Shown: in pieces, positions 20,258 to 30,570 of the stretch
Layout: each line of letters opens with the position of its first letter
Numbering within the stretch: the stretch's first letter is position 1
Source of the DNA: Aculops lycopersici
Taxonomy: Eukaryota > Arthropoda > Arachnida > Trombidiformes > Eriophyidae
NCBI GenBank assembly: GCA_015350385.1
Contig: WNKI01000002.1
Span: 9,713,546-9,777,545, forward strand
DNA length: 64,000 bases
Direction of reading: 5' to 3'
Translations under genes and position numbers: made by a program
The notes under the pieces: model-generated
Seen by the model: the letters and a program-made list of their open reading frames with translations, nothing else
Database searches by the model: none
Told to the model about the DNA's origin: nothing

Positions 20258-21529
20258 TCATGATTGGGTATAGATTAATACATAAGCATCCTGTAGATTA
20301 TCGCTGTTAAAGGTGCTTGTTACATCCCTGACTCGATCGTCGTTAAAATGGTACCACTTTGAGGAATATTCGCAATGACTAGTGTAGTGACCGGACGATG
20401 CAGAGCAGCCGTGGTGCGATATGCAAGCTTTCAGATTGTACGAAGTGCGATTGTTCAAAGTTAAAGTCTTATCAATTTTAACCTCTGGACTGGTTAATTT
20501 GTAACCATCATTTGAAAACTTCTTCAAATGCAATATAATAACAGGTGGCAAGCGGGTGAGTTCAATTTGTTTTGTTGATCTAGTTGCCTTCTTGCAATTT
20601 GAACAAATCGGCCGCTCGTCCGCGTCTAGTGTCTCTTTGGCTATGAAATCTCGCACCACATCCGCCAGGCGACACGAATGCCTGCCCCCGATCAATGGAA
20701 GCGATAGGTCCCAAAAGGGATCCCAGCAGTAGGATTTGTTTGAGCAAATGCTACATACTATTGTTGAGCAGAGTTGGCCCACAACCACGTCAACAAGTGG
20801 CGAGTCGTCGACGATTTCCCTATACTGGGACCAAGCCTCCGCGGCACTCGTTGGCGCTCTTGGTGGCACCGATCGCCTGGGTCTCCTGGCGGCCTGATTT
20901 GACTCTTCGTGTACTCCGTTTATGAGGTATCGTAGGAACTCTTGAGCATCTTGCTGGCCGAGACCGGAGAATCGCGACGACTGCCTGGAGAAGGCGTATT
21001 TAAAATTTGCCGGACTAACTGCCACAGACGAGCTCTTCATCTGCTTGAACAAATCTGCTAGCTCCGAGGTTAATGCTTTATCGTAGTGTGATGCCCGCGA
21101 TAGTAGGTTTCGAAATGTATCAACAGAATATAAAGCCTCCAAAACTGCGTTCATGTAGCAGGTGTTGCCTAAGTTGACCAAACCTCTTGGGATTCCGCTA
21201 GGTAGGCTCTCATTTGAGGAGCTCTGCCAAGAGTCGTCGTCATCATGATGGCAACATGGTGAGTAGGATTTGGTTGTGGTGTGTTGAGATGCAACAGTTG
21301 CATTGGTTGAGGGTGTTGTGTTAGAGGAGTTTAGTTGATCGGGCGGAGTGTTGCGTTGAACACATTGGATATCGGATGAATCGTTCATTTGAGCATATTC
21401 AGATTGCGCCAACGGATCATCGATATAATATTGCGACGCAGCCGGAGACGAGTCGGCAGGTGAGTGATGTGGTTGGGGTAATGGCGATTTGTGGTGCGGC
21501 GTTTTCGATTGAGAAGATGACAACCATCG

Positions 21530-21561
<32 letters not shown>

Positions 21562-22751
21562 GGTGATGTTTACATGGGGAACGCGAGTTGCATGTGCGCG
21601 CGGTTGATGGTGATGTTGAGGTAGAGGTTGAGGTTGAGATAGATGTCAAGGGATCGCATTGGCGGCCATAGGGTAGAGTACGCGAGGGGCGCAGATTTTG
21701 TCCCGATGACGACCCATCGTTAGTGGGTGAGCCCCGGAACCAAGCGTAGATTTTGGACCAGAAGTTACCAATGGTTGAATAGATGTAATCAGTGCAACAG
21801 GCGCAACCAGTTGAGAGGCATTCACACCGGTCGCCAGGTAAGCAGGGTATTTTGGTTTAGTTGGTATTGGTCGGTGTTTGTTGTGAGGTGCGAGTGCAGT
21901 ATAGAATAGGACGAATGTATTGTAACAAGATGGAGGAAATAATTAAAGATTAGTATCGATGACTTGGATGGTGGTTGTGGTTACAGACACATTTATAAAC
22001 ACAACAAAAACAAGCCATAATTCTCGGCGCTCGGATCGTCTGACCGACAGAATTTTCACATTCTTCCATCGATTCAGAGGGATAGCGTTTTTCTCCCTTA
22101 TCCAATGCAACTTACCGTTGTAGATAACCGGCGCCCAGAGTAGTAATTATAGTTGCTGATCGAGGGATAATTACTTGATGGTAGATCGGACCTGTCTCGT
22201 AGGCCATTCGAACCCAAGGATGAGGATGAGGCTGTTGAGCCGGTCGAAGAGGCCGAGGAGAAGCGTGCATAGGCCGCCTCCCTGCTACTTGTTGCTGAAA
22301 GACCCGCAGCGCCATGCCGACCGCTAAAAGAATTGTATGCCGAGTTCAACGTTCGGTAGCCAGCTATCGATGATGAGGGTCTGTAGCTTGATGATGATGA
22401 TGGTGATGACGAGGATGAGGCAATTGACGAGCCCGTTGAGCTCAGTGAACTCGACGAGTACGAGCTCGGCGTGTAACTCGATGGGCTATACGATGAGGAC
22501 TGGCTATAGCGACCGGGCGAAGAGGATAAACCAATGCCACTACCACTACTTGTGCCGCTACTCAACGAGCTTGGCAGCCCATAAGATGATACGGGCCTGG
22601 TTGTGTGAGTGTAGGAACTTGAGCTCCCGACAAGAGGCTTGTAGCTGCCCACGGAAAGCGAGCTTGGTGTTGTTGGAAGGACTGTTGATGAGTACTTGGA
22701 ATTTGATACTGATGAGGGGCTATATGTACAAACGCTTGACCTGACGGGCAT
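20258..22751 (-). CDS. USP2: Ubiquitin-specific protease, USP2-like, two coding exons
   Basis: A cysteine protease that removes ubiquitin from proteins. Exon 1 (22116-22751, ATG at 22749-22751) encodes 212 residues, extremely rich in Ser with Tyr and Pro. Exon 2 (20258-21223) encodes 321 residues with the catalytic domain. The phase-0 junction reads RRLSTT|SSSNESLPSG, for 533 residues in all. The catalytic cysteine is about residue 234 in LGNTCYMN; the His box is SGHYTSHC and the Asp/Asn box HFNDDRV. A zinc finger pairs CSIC with CSNC. DPFWDLSLPL and the Ser/Tyr-rich N-terminus point to USP2 (Drosophila Usp2). The donor is ACG|GTAAGT. The acceptor, TTGGCAG|AGC, is the first AG for about 737 nt. 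The frame also stays open upstream of exon 2 into the intron. Confidence 0.85.
21529..21562. repeat. (TGT)n / (ACA)n microsatellite
   Basis: A pure trinucleotide tract inside the USP2-like intron. Read on the minus strand in the USP2 frame it would give eleven glutamines, every one CAA and none CAG. Confidence 0.8.
21949..21955 (-). promoter_or_regulatory. Candidate distant branch point TACTAAT
   Basis: On the minus strand TACTAAT is followed by a T/C-rich stretch (CTTTAATTATTTCCTCCATC). It lies a few bases after the last upstream AG and about 726 nt from the acceptor at 21224. CTAAT is also present in the short third intron of the two-pass membrane gene, close to its acceptor, which suggests this is the species' branch-point consensus. 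Confidence 0.55.
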
Positions 22752-24588
22752 CTTGTCGATGATTTTAGCTTATATATGTCTATGTATATGTATATTCTTT
22801 TATCAATGGTCTTTTAGGAACAAACTAATAGTGTTCCAATTTGTTGTTTTTAAAACTTTTTACACCCAAAGAACGAGCAAGTGAGCCAACGAGTTAGCTG
22901 GCTAAACAAATGCACTGAAGTGTGATCTTGTTTAGCTCTGACACCTGCCACACAACCACGCAGCCACAAAAACTGACTCAAGCTCACCTTGCTCGACACA
23001 GAGCGATCACAAAATGTACAACTCCAATTATCGCTATCTCTGCGCGTAGCTTTAAATGTTCCGTCGCTCAGCCGCTTGCCAGCCCAATGCAGCTGCAATG
23101 ACGACAACTACGCCGACTAGACTATGGCCACTAGCTCCGCACAGATGATGACACCACAGATTTCTTTGCCTCTCTTGCCACTTGTTTGCCGACTGTGTGT
23201 CGCTATATAATTCGCGATTCTAGTCGCTTGTCGCTCGTCGAGCTCAAAATTGTATCAACAGTGGCAATGGATCAGCACTCATGTGATTGTGGCATTGGAG
23301 TTAAAGGCGGCAGCGGCGGTGGACTTGAACCTGAGCAAAATTATCAATTTCGCAACATCAACCACCTCTACTGTTGCCTCTTATCGCTTGCAACTAACTG
23401 AGCTCAAATTCTATCCGCCGCTTTCTGGTCTCTCTCGGAGCTTCGCCACCAGACCAGCGGACCACCGCCAGCGTTCGTTTCGATTGCAAATATTAGAGAT
23501 GGTGGAATAGCAAGTTCAAGGTTGTGGCTCCAGTGAGTAGCCACTCGATTGCCCTTCCAGTAGCCCAGTGGTAGTTTTCAGTCTATCTATTGATATAAAT
23601 TGTGCTTGAAACTGTCGTAGAGTTCTCCTTTAACTTGTGTCTATAATGTCAAGTTCTTCTTTATGAGTAGTGTGTTAGTGGTGGTTTGATATTATTTATC
23701 ATCTCTCATAATATTCGCTAGGAATAGCAGTGGTAATGGTAATACATGCACTCAAATTATAGCTCGCTAGCTAGATAAGACTTTTATCCATCACTTGCAG
23801 CAGCTGCGCAATCGTTCTGCTCGCTACAGTAGTGCAAGTTTGAATTTGGCTTCAGCTCTGGATTCAGGTTGACAGGCTTACACCACTTGTTCGTAAGCTG
23901 GACCCTCGAGTGTGCTTCGATATTAGATTGCAAATACTATTTAGTCGGTGTGTTCCTATGATTAATTTGATGTGAGATGCGTCATTGGTTTCTGAATATT
24001 CTAGCTGACTGACAGGATGCAGTAAATTTTTCACTCCACTCCACTTCATCTCATCTCTACTCCTCGCTTCTTATTAGGTCCCCGGCCACTTGCAATGGGA
24101 TCTTCTTAAATCGCGATGACGTTGAGTTCACCTAACTGCTCTCTCAATTTTACCTGCTTCACCTGTGATGCAATCAACTTGCACTAACTTTCTTTTTACT
24201 ATCATTCCCCACTGTTTCGTTCATTTTCTGTTCGCCCCCCCCCCTCTCGCTCTCCTTTGCTCCATGTACTGAAGGTCGGGCCAAGTCTCTCTCTCTCGCA
24301 CTCACTTCCTCGCGGTTAAGATAAACAGTCTACCGTATCTCTATTCCCCTACTATGGCGACTAAATCTTCATCGGAGTCCTCGCGCTGATCGTCACTACT
24401 GTCTGCCCCACTGCATCGGCGTGGAGTAAAGCCGATGTGGTGCCCCCGATGAAACGACGGCGCCCTGCCCCCAGTAGAGTTCGTGTCTCTGTTATGCGCG
24501 CGTGTAGAACTAGAGAAAGTCAAACATCGAGGGAGGTAAAAGCGGTCGCGACTAGACTGTTGCGATGTCTGCCTGTGTGAGAATGCGC

Positions 24589-24624
<36 letters not shown>

Positions 24625-26737
24625 CGTAATTGTACAGAAGTGTCTTTTCGATGGAAGTCAGCGAGCTTCTTTGCAATAGTACTGGGCCGAGGGAGCTCAA
24701 AATCACTAGTATACTCGACGAAAGTTCCCCTGGTCTTGGTGGCATGCTCACATTTTGGAGCCCTGCGATGCAGTTAGTCAGTCAGCAGCTAGTCCATGCT
24801 TCTAGATGAGTGCGTTGTTCCCCTTTCCCCAAATTTGCTCTCGCTGCCGGCAGGCTGTCAAGCTCGCCGTTTCGGGCGCCCTCTGCTTAAAGCCGCCGCT
24901 GGGGCTGATATTCTGATTCTGATTCTGATTCTAATTCTTCACTTGCCGCTTCTTGGGCTCGAGTTGCTCGTTAGTCGGTTGAGCCAGTGGGACTCGCGAG
25001 TGCCTCGGTAATGAGGGGCGCGACCTGGAGTCATTCACAAATCGTACTCTCCAGTCTCGGCTTGGGAGCTTTAGCTAATCTCGAGCGAACAAAAACTGCT
25101 CAAACCAATTCACACTATTCAATCCATCAGGCGCCTCGTCTGGCCACAAAAGCTACTTTGGCTAGAATCAATAGCTGAGCAATCAGCAACACCATTCCTC
25201 TCCTATCAACGCGCCCTCGGTTCTCTCAAACTCGCGCTAATCTGTCTGACTTAAACTCGTCTAAGGATCAAGAGGCGGCATTGCCGATGAGTCTGGCTAG
25301 CTTGAGCCTGCGGCAAAAGTAACTCCTAACCCAACTGTCTCGACGGCTGCGCCCACGACCAAGACGACGGTAGCATAAAGAGCTCAATTCAAAACCTAGC
25401 GCACGCGTACCGTGGCGCTAGATGTAGCGGTAAGCTCGTCGCATAGGGCCTAGGCGATAGACTGTCAATTGCGAATGAACATCTAGAGTCCCACTGGCAA
25501 GTGGCTAGTTGGCCAACACTGTAACCTTTGTGTTGGCAATTTGATTTTATCGCGAAGCCCTTGGGAACAATTCCACTAACTGGGCAGTGGAAGTAAATTG
25601 GCCGCAACTTTTCTCTTCATCGTGGCGCTAGTCTAAGTGAATACCTAGACTGCTAACTCGGTTCGCGGCAGTAGAAGGGGTGGTTGCCATTTTTGTTGTT
25701 GTCGTTGTTGTATGGTTGCTATTGTCTCAACGTCGGCCGCGAGTTCAATGAATCCTGGGTGCCTTTCGCTGGAATCGCTCGGGCTTAACTACATTCATTG
25801 ATTGCCCTTGTCCATGGTGAAACAAATTATAACAAATCGTCTTTTTATCGGCGTGTACTGCTGTCATTTTGCACAGGCGCTTCGCGTGCACTACTTGTTA
25901 GCATGGCTCGCAATAGAGCTTGGTTGCGTCAAATAAAGTTGGTAATATATGTAACTGGGGGATGAAAACACAAATGAGTCTGATATTTTGAGCTCGCGCG
26001 CTCACTTCTCGAGACCGCTTAATGCAAACTCGACTCTTTCTCTCGTTGGCGCCTAATAGCTTTTAGCTTGAATTTCGTCGATATCGGCCAATGGGTCAGG
26101 TTTTTGCCTCCTCTTCAGGTTCCTGCTGGTCTTCCTTCTCGCTTAAAACACTCCGCTATTCCTCTTGGAAGGCTCGCTCTCAATAAGGTTTTGACACGTT
26201 TCCACCGACATGTTTTCCCCCTTCTTCTAGGAGAATTGTCCGCTCTTTATGGCGCTCCGTTTGTCGTTTGGCGAGTAGTTTTTCTCGTTGTTAGAAAGCG
26301 GTCTCGACGCGCGTCTTGAATAAAATTTCGCAGAGGAACCAACGAAATCGAGGGTCGGAAACGAAAATTATGACCCCGGAAAGTTGAGAAGGAACGAAAG
26401 TTCAATGCAAAAATCACCTGTCGTCTAGACATTGTCATTTTCTAATTAGTGGCTACGAAACTGGCCCGGATGTGAGCGGAAGGTTAAGAGGCGCACGAGC
26501 CAAAGGAGCGCGGGTACAAGCGATAAAAGCGACCGCAGCCGGTGCCATACAGATTCGCGCCGCGCGAGCGAGAGAAAAATAAATGAAGCTTGGCAGAATA
26601 TTACGTCAATTTAAAGTCAGAGATCTAGTTTATTGGGCCTGAATAGTAAGCAACTGTATCATTTATTAAATATTTATTTTCATCCTAAGAACAATCCTAT
26701 ATCAAATCTCCACTTAAAGTGATCTCCTCAAGTGAAA
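22752..26737. other. Gene-free region of about 4 kb
   Basis: This lies between the divergent USP2-like gene (-) and the large plus-strand gene at 26.7 kb, so it should contain both promoters. GC content is uneven, with GC-rich patches near 24.8-25.5 and 26.0-26.6 kb. A (TTG)n tract at 24588-24623 creates a poly-Asn frame of 134 codons on minus (24341-24745) that ends in an acidic tail; it resembles no family and is not called. Several CCACTTG heptamers occur (near 23178, 23882, 24085 and 25495). No RNA gene was recognised. Confidence 0.4.
24588..24623. repeat. (TTG)n microsatellite
   Basis: Twelve uninterrupted TTG units in noncoding DNA. Confidence 0.85.
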
Positions 26738-29700
26738 ATGTCATTCTCTGTTGATCAGTTTATGCAAGTAAAATGTAAATTTCAGCTCACCTCCGAATCG
26801 GATTCCTCAGAATCAATACATTCCAACAATGAGAGGATAAGACTATGTAGTCATGTTGACATTGATAAAAATTCAACTCTTATTGTTATGATATGCGCCA
26901 ATGAGACTAGCAACAATCATATTATAACTTATTATATTGAACGCCGCCCTCAACCATCATTCATAACAAAACCTAGAACAATCATCAAGCAAGTATATTA
27001 TCATAACTATAACGAAGATATTGTCACTATCTGTCTCAGTGAAAATGGGAACAAGCTTGCCTTGGTCAGTGCCTCCTCAACCATCTATATACTACCGATC
27101 AAGAATATCCTGCTAAACTTACACGCCAAACAACTTCGCTCTTCTCAAGGAAAGTCCATGTACTTTTATGACGCGTCCATCGTTAATTGTTGCCAGTTAG
27201 AAAATCCCACCTCTGTTGCCATATTTGAATCCCCCGAGGCGTTGGACAAAACAATTGTGATCATAGCAAATAATAAGGGAGAAATTAGCTTTATAAGCGT
27301 CGGGGATAAGAAGGAGATTCACAAAACAAAGGTCAATGAGGCAATTCGCTATATCCGGATCGTCCGTGATAGATATAGCATCAGTCTTTTGATCACAACT
27401 GAAACTTTTCGGCAGTTTCGTTATGCACTCGAGCTTCTCAAATACCATGATCGTAGCACCTCACCACCTTCAAATCAGTTTAATCGCAACTATTCAGACG
27501 AGATGGCCCAGGTAGATCGCGACATTTCGCAACCATGGGAAAAGAAGCCAGTTTCAATCAAGCTTAGTAGTGGCAGTGTCCAACAGAATGCTAGCATAGG
27601 CGCCATATTCCGTGCTCCATCCACAAGAATGGGTAGCCAAACAAGTCTTTTGAACAGCCTGACCATGCGAGAACGGCCCTTACATTTAATCTTCTACCAG
27701 AGTTCTCATTTACTAAGTGTTGTTGATATATTAGGATCTCAGAAAACACATAGCTCTGGTATGCGAGAATCATTAACCGAACCAAGATTGTTGCGATTCT
27801 TTCCAAGTAAGCAATATTATTACCGACCCCAAAAACCAACTCTTGTTTGTAAGCTATATTGTTTGGCTCCTGACGAGATGATCACTCACTTAATACTTAC
27901 TGACAGATTTATAGCCATAGCCACAGATCAACATCGATGCCTCATCAACTCAAGAAACTGTTGCAATCTCAAACACACAAACTTGGCCATGAATTTAGAT
28001 CCACTGGTCAAGGAGATAGCTTTTAACAATGAAGAGAAGATTTTATCTCTACTCAAGTCACCTGTTCCTCATGATCAAGACAGTATCATTGATTCCTTCC
28101 TACTTGTTACAACAAGATCGATTTACTCAATAGAAGCTCGCCAGAGTTGTCGCGACATGTTTGTAAATCTTATTGATTCTCATCTAGGAATTAGATCATC
28201 ACGCGTCAAAGAAAATCACTCTAGTAACTTACTTTTGGCTTGCCAGCTACCCGGAGAGTTCATGCCCATTGACGACTACATTTCAAGGAGAAAGAACTCC
28301 GAGTCTAATCTCATCATAACTAGTTTTCTATTTCACCGCGATGAGATCTACGAGAGGATTAATTTTGACAGCAAAGCCTTCTCGATTCTATTCAAGTTGG
28401 AGCTGGACAGCTTATACGAAGCCTACGGAGACAAATTGCTCATCAGAGGACAATTCGAGCTTGCAAATCGATTCTTTCAAATGGCGAAGTTCGACCATAT
28501 CAAGACATTGGGCAAATACATACGTCTCGGTGCCTATCGCAAAACTGTCGAATACATCACAAATATCTTAGGCGATGAGAACGAGGTTTTAGAGGAAAAA
28601 GAGCGGATAGAGTTGGCTAAGGCCGGATTTGATTGTATTCTAGCAAAAACAATCGTCGAAAGGAGTAAGGTCACGTTGTACAAGGTGAAGCTATCGCGAG
28701 CTAAATTGAAGCTTTTAGAAGAGACCAGAAAGGTTAAGTTTCCAAAGCTAAACCCAGAGGGTAACTTGCATGCGAGGTTCATGAATGCAAGCGAGGCCTT
28801 TCGGAAGTCGCTTCTGCGCATTCCTCTAAGTAATGATCCTTATCAGTTATGTGAACACTCACCACGAGGTCAAGTTGCTAAGCTATCCGCTAATACTATA
28901 ACCATGGATTCAGCCTTCCAAGACGATGATGAGTCTACACTGACTGACAATCAGGATAGATTCAAGAATTCCACCCAAGAGTCGAGACTTGAATGCGAGA
29001 AATCCCTCATTGAATTTGTCAAAAATTATTTACCTCCTTCATTGTTTCCCTATGCTATGGGTCAGCTGGTTGACTATGACTTGATTGATCTTGCAGACAC
29101 CATAACCAGGTCAGATTTGCGCGTACATGACATGATAAGGATACTTCTCAAGGCTAGAGACAAAAACAGAGCGCTCTTCAGGGAGGATCGAAATGAGAAA
29201 ATAGCCTCAAAGTTAACCGGCACGAATCAGGCGGATCTAGTCAAGATTGATAGCTCACGACCTAAGTTCCTAGAATTTATCACATCACCGGAAGTCACTA
29301 AAGCTCTAGTCAGAGACATAAGTCTCGCAAGCGACTATCTAGGCTATCAAAAGTCGTCGATTCATTTTAGAAAATACTCATTCACTGCACTAAAGCAATT
29401 AGAAACGTATAGAGACTACATCAAGAAGAAGCAACAGCTTTATGCAAATCAAGAGGGCACTCAGACTAGCAACAATGAGAACGGCATCAATTTTAACCTG
29501 TTCAACTTGCAACAAAAGCGAGTCATCGAAAATATCTTTATGGAATTCCTTAATGCTTGCTTGGAGGAATCTGCTGATGACTCCTGTAGGCTATGGTATA
29601 ACTACATCAACTTTTACCTCAACCATGTTGGCTCAATCAAGGAGCTCGAAGATGACATCTTGAAACTACTTGCCTCGAGTCAAAGTGATTGTCGTCTAGC

Positions 29701-30112
29701 AATTACTTTGTATAGAGCTATAGCAAAGGATGAAGAAGAAAAGAGAAGGCAACAGGAATTATCAGCCACGAAAAAGAGCAGTAGTGAAGACAAGCACAGA
29801 GTTGATACTGACAATAGTCATAACAATGGTATTGTGAAGACACAAATGGAGTCTGTAGAAACATCGTATAGCTTGTCCAAGTTATTCGACAATGAATTTC
29901 TGATGAAACTCTTGGAACGAACATTGGATCTTGTGCCACAATCGGCTGATCTGGACGCGCTTAGCGATTGTATAGGTGTCGACGGTTTGATGGGTCCAGT
30001 TCCCTTGCCTGTAGAGAACACTTGGCGACAAATATTCAAAACAATACAATCGGCGGCTTTGGCGCCGCCATCGCAACGTCGAGAGGCCTTTGTCGACAGT
30101 AATCGATTTTAG
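26738..30112 (+). CDS. Large unidentified protein, beta-propeller/alpha-solenoid-like
   Basis: An uninterrupted frame of 1124 residues; the first ATG is at 26738 and only a GTG lies before it. I do not recognise the family with certainty. The first part (about 1-480) has repeated hydrophobic strands such as IVTICLSENGNKLALVSASSTIYILPI and TIVIIANNKGEISFISV, which look like propeller blades. The middle and end are helical: LYEAYGDKLLIRGQFELANRFFQMAKFD resembles alpha-solenoid repeats of vesicle-tethering and BLOC/HOPS-type proteins. A Lys/Glu-rich segment lies near 990-1030. An HPS3-like or other trafficking scaffold is possible, but no diagnostic motif settles it. Length, coding composition and isolation from other frames make it a real gene. 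It runs in the same direction as DCAF6, 458 bp further on. Confidence 0.8.
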   Translation: MSFSVDQFMQVKCKFQLTSESDSSESIHSNNERIRLCSHVDIDKNSTLIVMICANETSNNHIITYYIERRPQPSFITKPRTIIKQVYYHNYNEDIVTICLSENGNKLALVSASSTIYILPIKNILLNLHAKQLRSSQGKSMYFYDASIVNCCQLENPTSVAIFESPEALDKTIVIIANNKGEISFISVGDKKEIHKTKVNEAIRYIRIVRDRYSISLLITTETFRQFRYALELLKYHDRSTSPPSNQFNRNYSDEMAQVDRDISQPWEKKPVSIKLSSGSVQQNASIGAIFRAPSTRMGSQTSLLNSLTMRERPLHLIFYQSSHLLSVVDILGSQKTHSSGMRESLTEPRLLRFFPSKQYYYRPQKPTLVCKLYCLAPDEMITHLILTDRFIAIATDQHRCLINSRNCCNLKHTNLAMNLDPLVKEIAFNNEEKILSLLKSPVPHDQDSIIDSFLLVTTRSIYSIEARQSCRDMFVNLIDSHLGIRSSRVKENHSSNLLLACQLPGEFMPIDDYISRRKNSESNLIITSFLFHRDEIYERINFDSKAFSILFKLELDSLYEAYGDKLLIRGQFELANRFFQMAKFDHIKTLGKYIRLGAYRKTVEYITNILGDENEVLEEKERIELAKAGFDCILAKTIVERSKVTLYKVKLSRAKLKLLEETRKVKFPKLNPEGNLHARFMNASEAFRKSLLRIPLSNDPYQLCEHSPRGQVAKLSANTITMDSAFQDDDESTLTDNQDRFKNSTQESRLECEKSLIEFVKNYLPPSLFPYAMGQLVDYDLIDLADTITRSDLRVHDMIRILLKARDKNRALFREDRNEKIASKLTGTNQADLVKIDSSRPKFLEFITSPEVTKALVRDISLASDYLGYQKSSIHFRKYSFTALKQLETYRDYIKKKQQLYANQEGTQTSNNENGINFNLFNLQQKRVIENIFMEFLNACLEESADDSCRLWYNYINFYLNHVGSIKELEDDILKLLASSQSDCRLAITLYRAIAKDEEEKRRQQELSATKKSSSEDKHRVDTDNSHNNGIVKTQMESVETSYSLSKLFDNEFLMKLLERTLDLVPQSADLDALSDCIGVDGLMGPVPLPVENTWRQIFKTIQSAALAPPSQRREAFVDSNRF

Positions 30113-30570
30113 ATAGTTAAATGTAGTTATTATGATGATCTTTAGTGATTATTAATTGTTAGTATTTAAGAAAAAGGAATAATTGTATCAATATCTAAAA
30201 TATATATATATAGAGCATAGGAACATTCTAAGCTTCAAATATTCGACTATCCATTTGTTGTCATTTTATTGTTGTTGTTGTTGTTATTTTGTTTGTTGCT
30301 GTTAGTTTCTAGGCTTGAAATTTTTTCGCAGCTTTGTTGGTAGGCAAAGATACAGACAGGCAGACAAACAGACGCACAGACTTTCTCGTTATTTCAGCTA
30401 TAATAGCGAGACAAGATGAGGCAAATGAGTTCTGGTCCTTCTTTATCATCATTATAGGAAGTCTTGAATGATTCATATGATATCCATTTTATTGCACCAT
30501 AACATTATTATACTCACCCTTGACTCGATGCTCTAGATTAAACAAATTTAATTAATCAAAACATTTACAT
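30113..30570. other. Spacer between tandem plus-strand genes
   Basis: About 460 bp holding the 3' UTR of the large unidentified gene and the promoter of DCAF6. It contains a TA run near 30200 and a short (TTG)n tract near 30270. No gene is seen. Confidence 0.45.

Larger units (their letters stand above)
21224..22115 (-). other. USP2-like intron with a ~737-nt AG-exclusion zone
   Basis: The intron is 892 nt, from GTAAGT at 22115 to CAG at 21224-21226. On the minus strand no AG dinucleotide occurs between the AG at 21963-21964 and the acceptor AG at 21224-21225; I checked every line of this stretch on the plus strand for CT. All the CAA repeats and TCN serine codons of the open frame inside it fit this avoidance. 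The zone begins right where a branch-point-like TACTAAT sits. Such zones mark introns in which the branch point lies far from the 3' splice site and the first AG is used. Confidence 0.75.

Noticed and set aside
20258..21649. Reading the USP2-like gene as one 463-residue exon starting at 21649
   Set aside because: The codon at 21649 is TTG, not ATG. The upstream part lies in the AG-free intron, and a phase-consistent junction to the Ser-rich exon 1 exists. Kept only as a possible isoform.
24341..24745. 134-codon minus frame with poly-Asn and an acidic end
   Set aside because: Its core is the (TTG)n microsatellite; there is no recognised domain and no sign of splicing partners.
26068..26319. 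83-codon plus frame and its antisense partner in a GC-rich patch
   Set aside because: Hydrophobic but without a convincing signal peptide or family; both strands are open, as expected by chance in GC-rich DNA.
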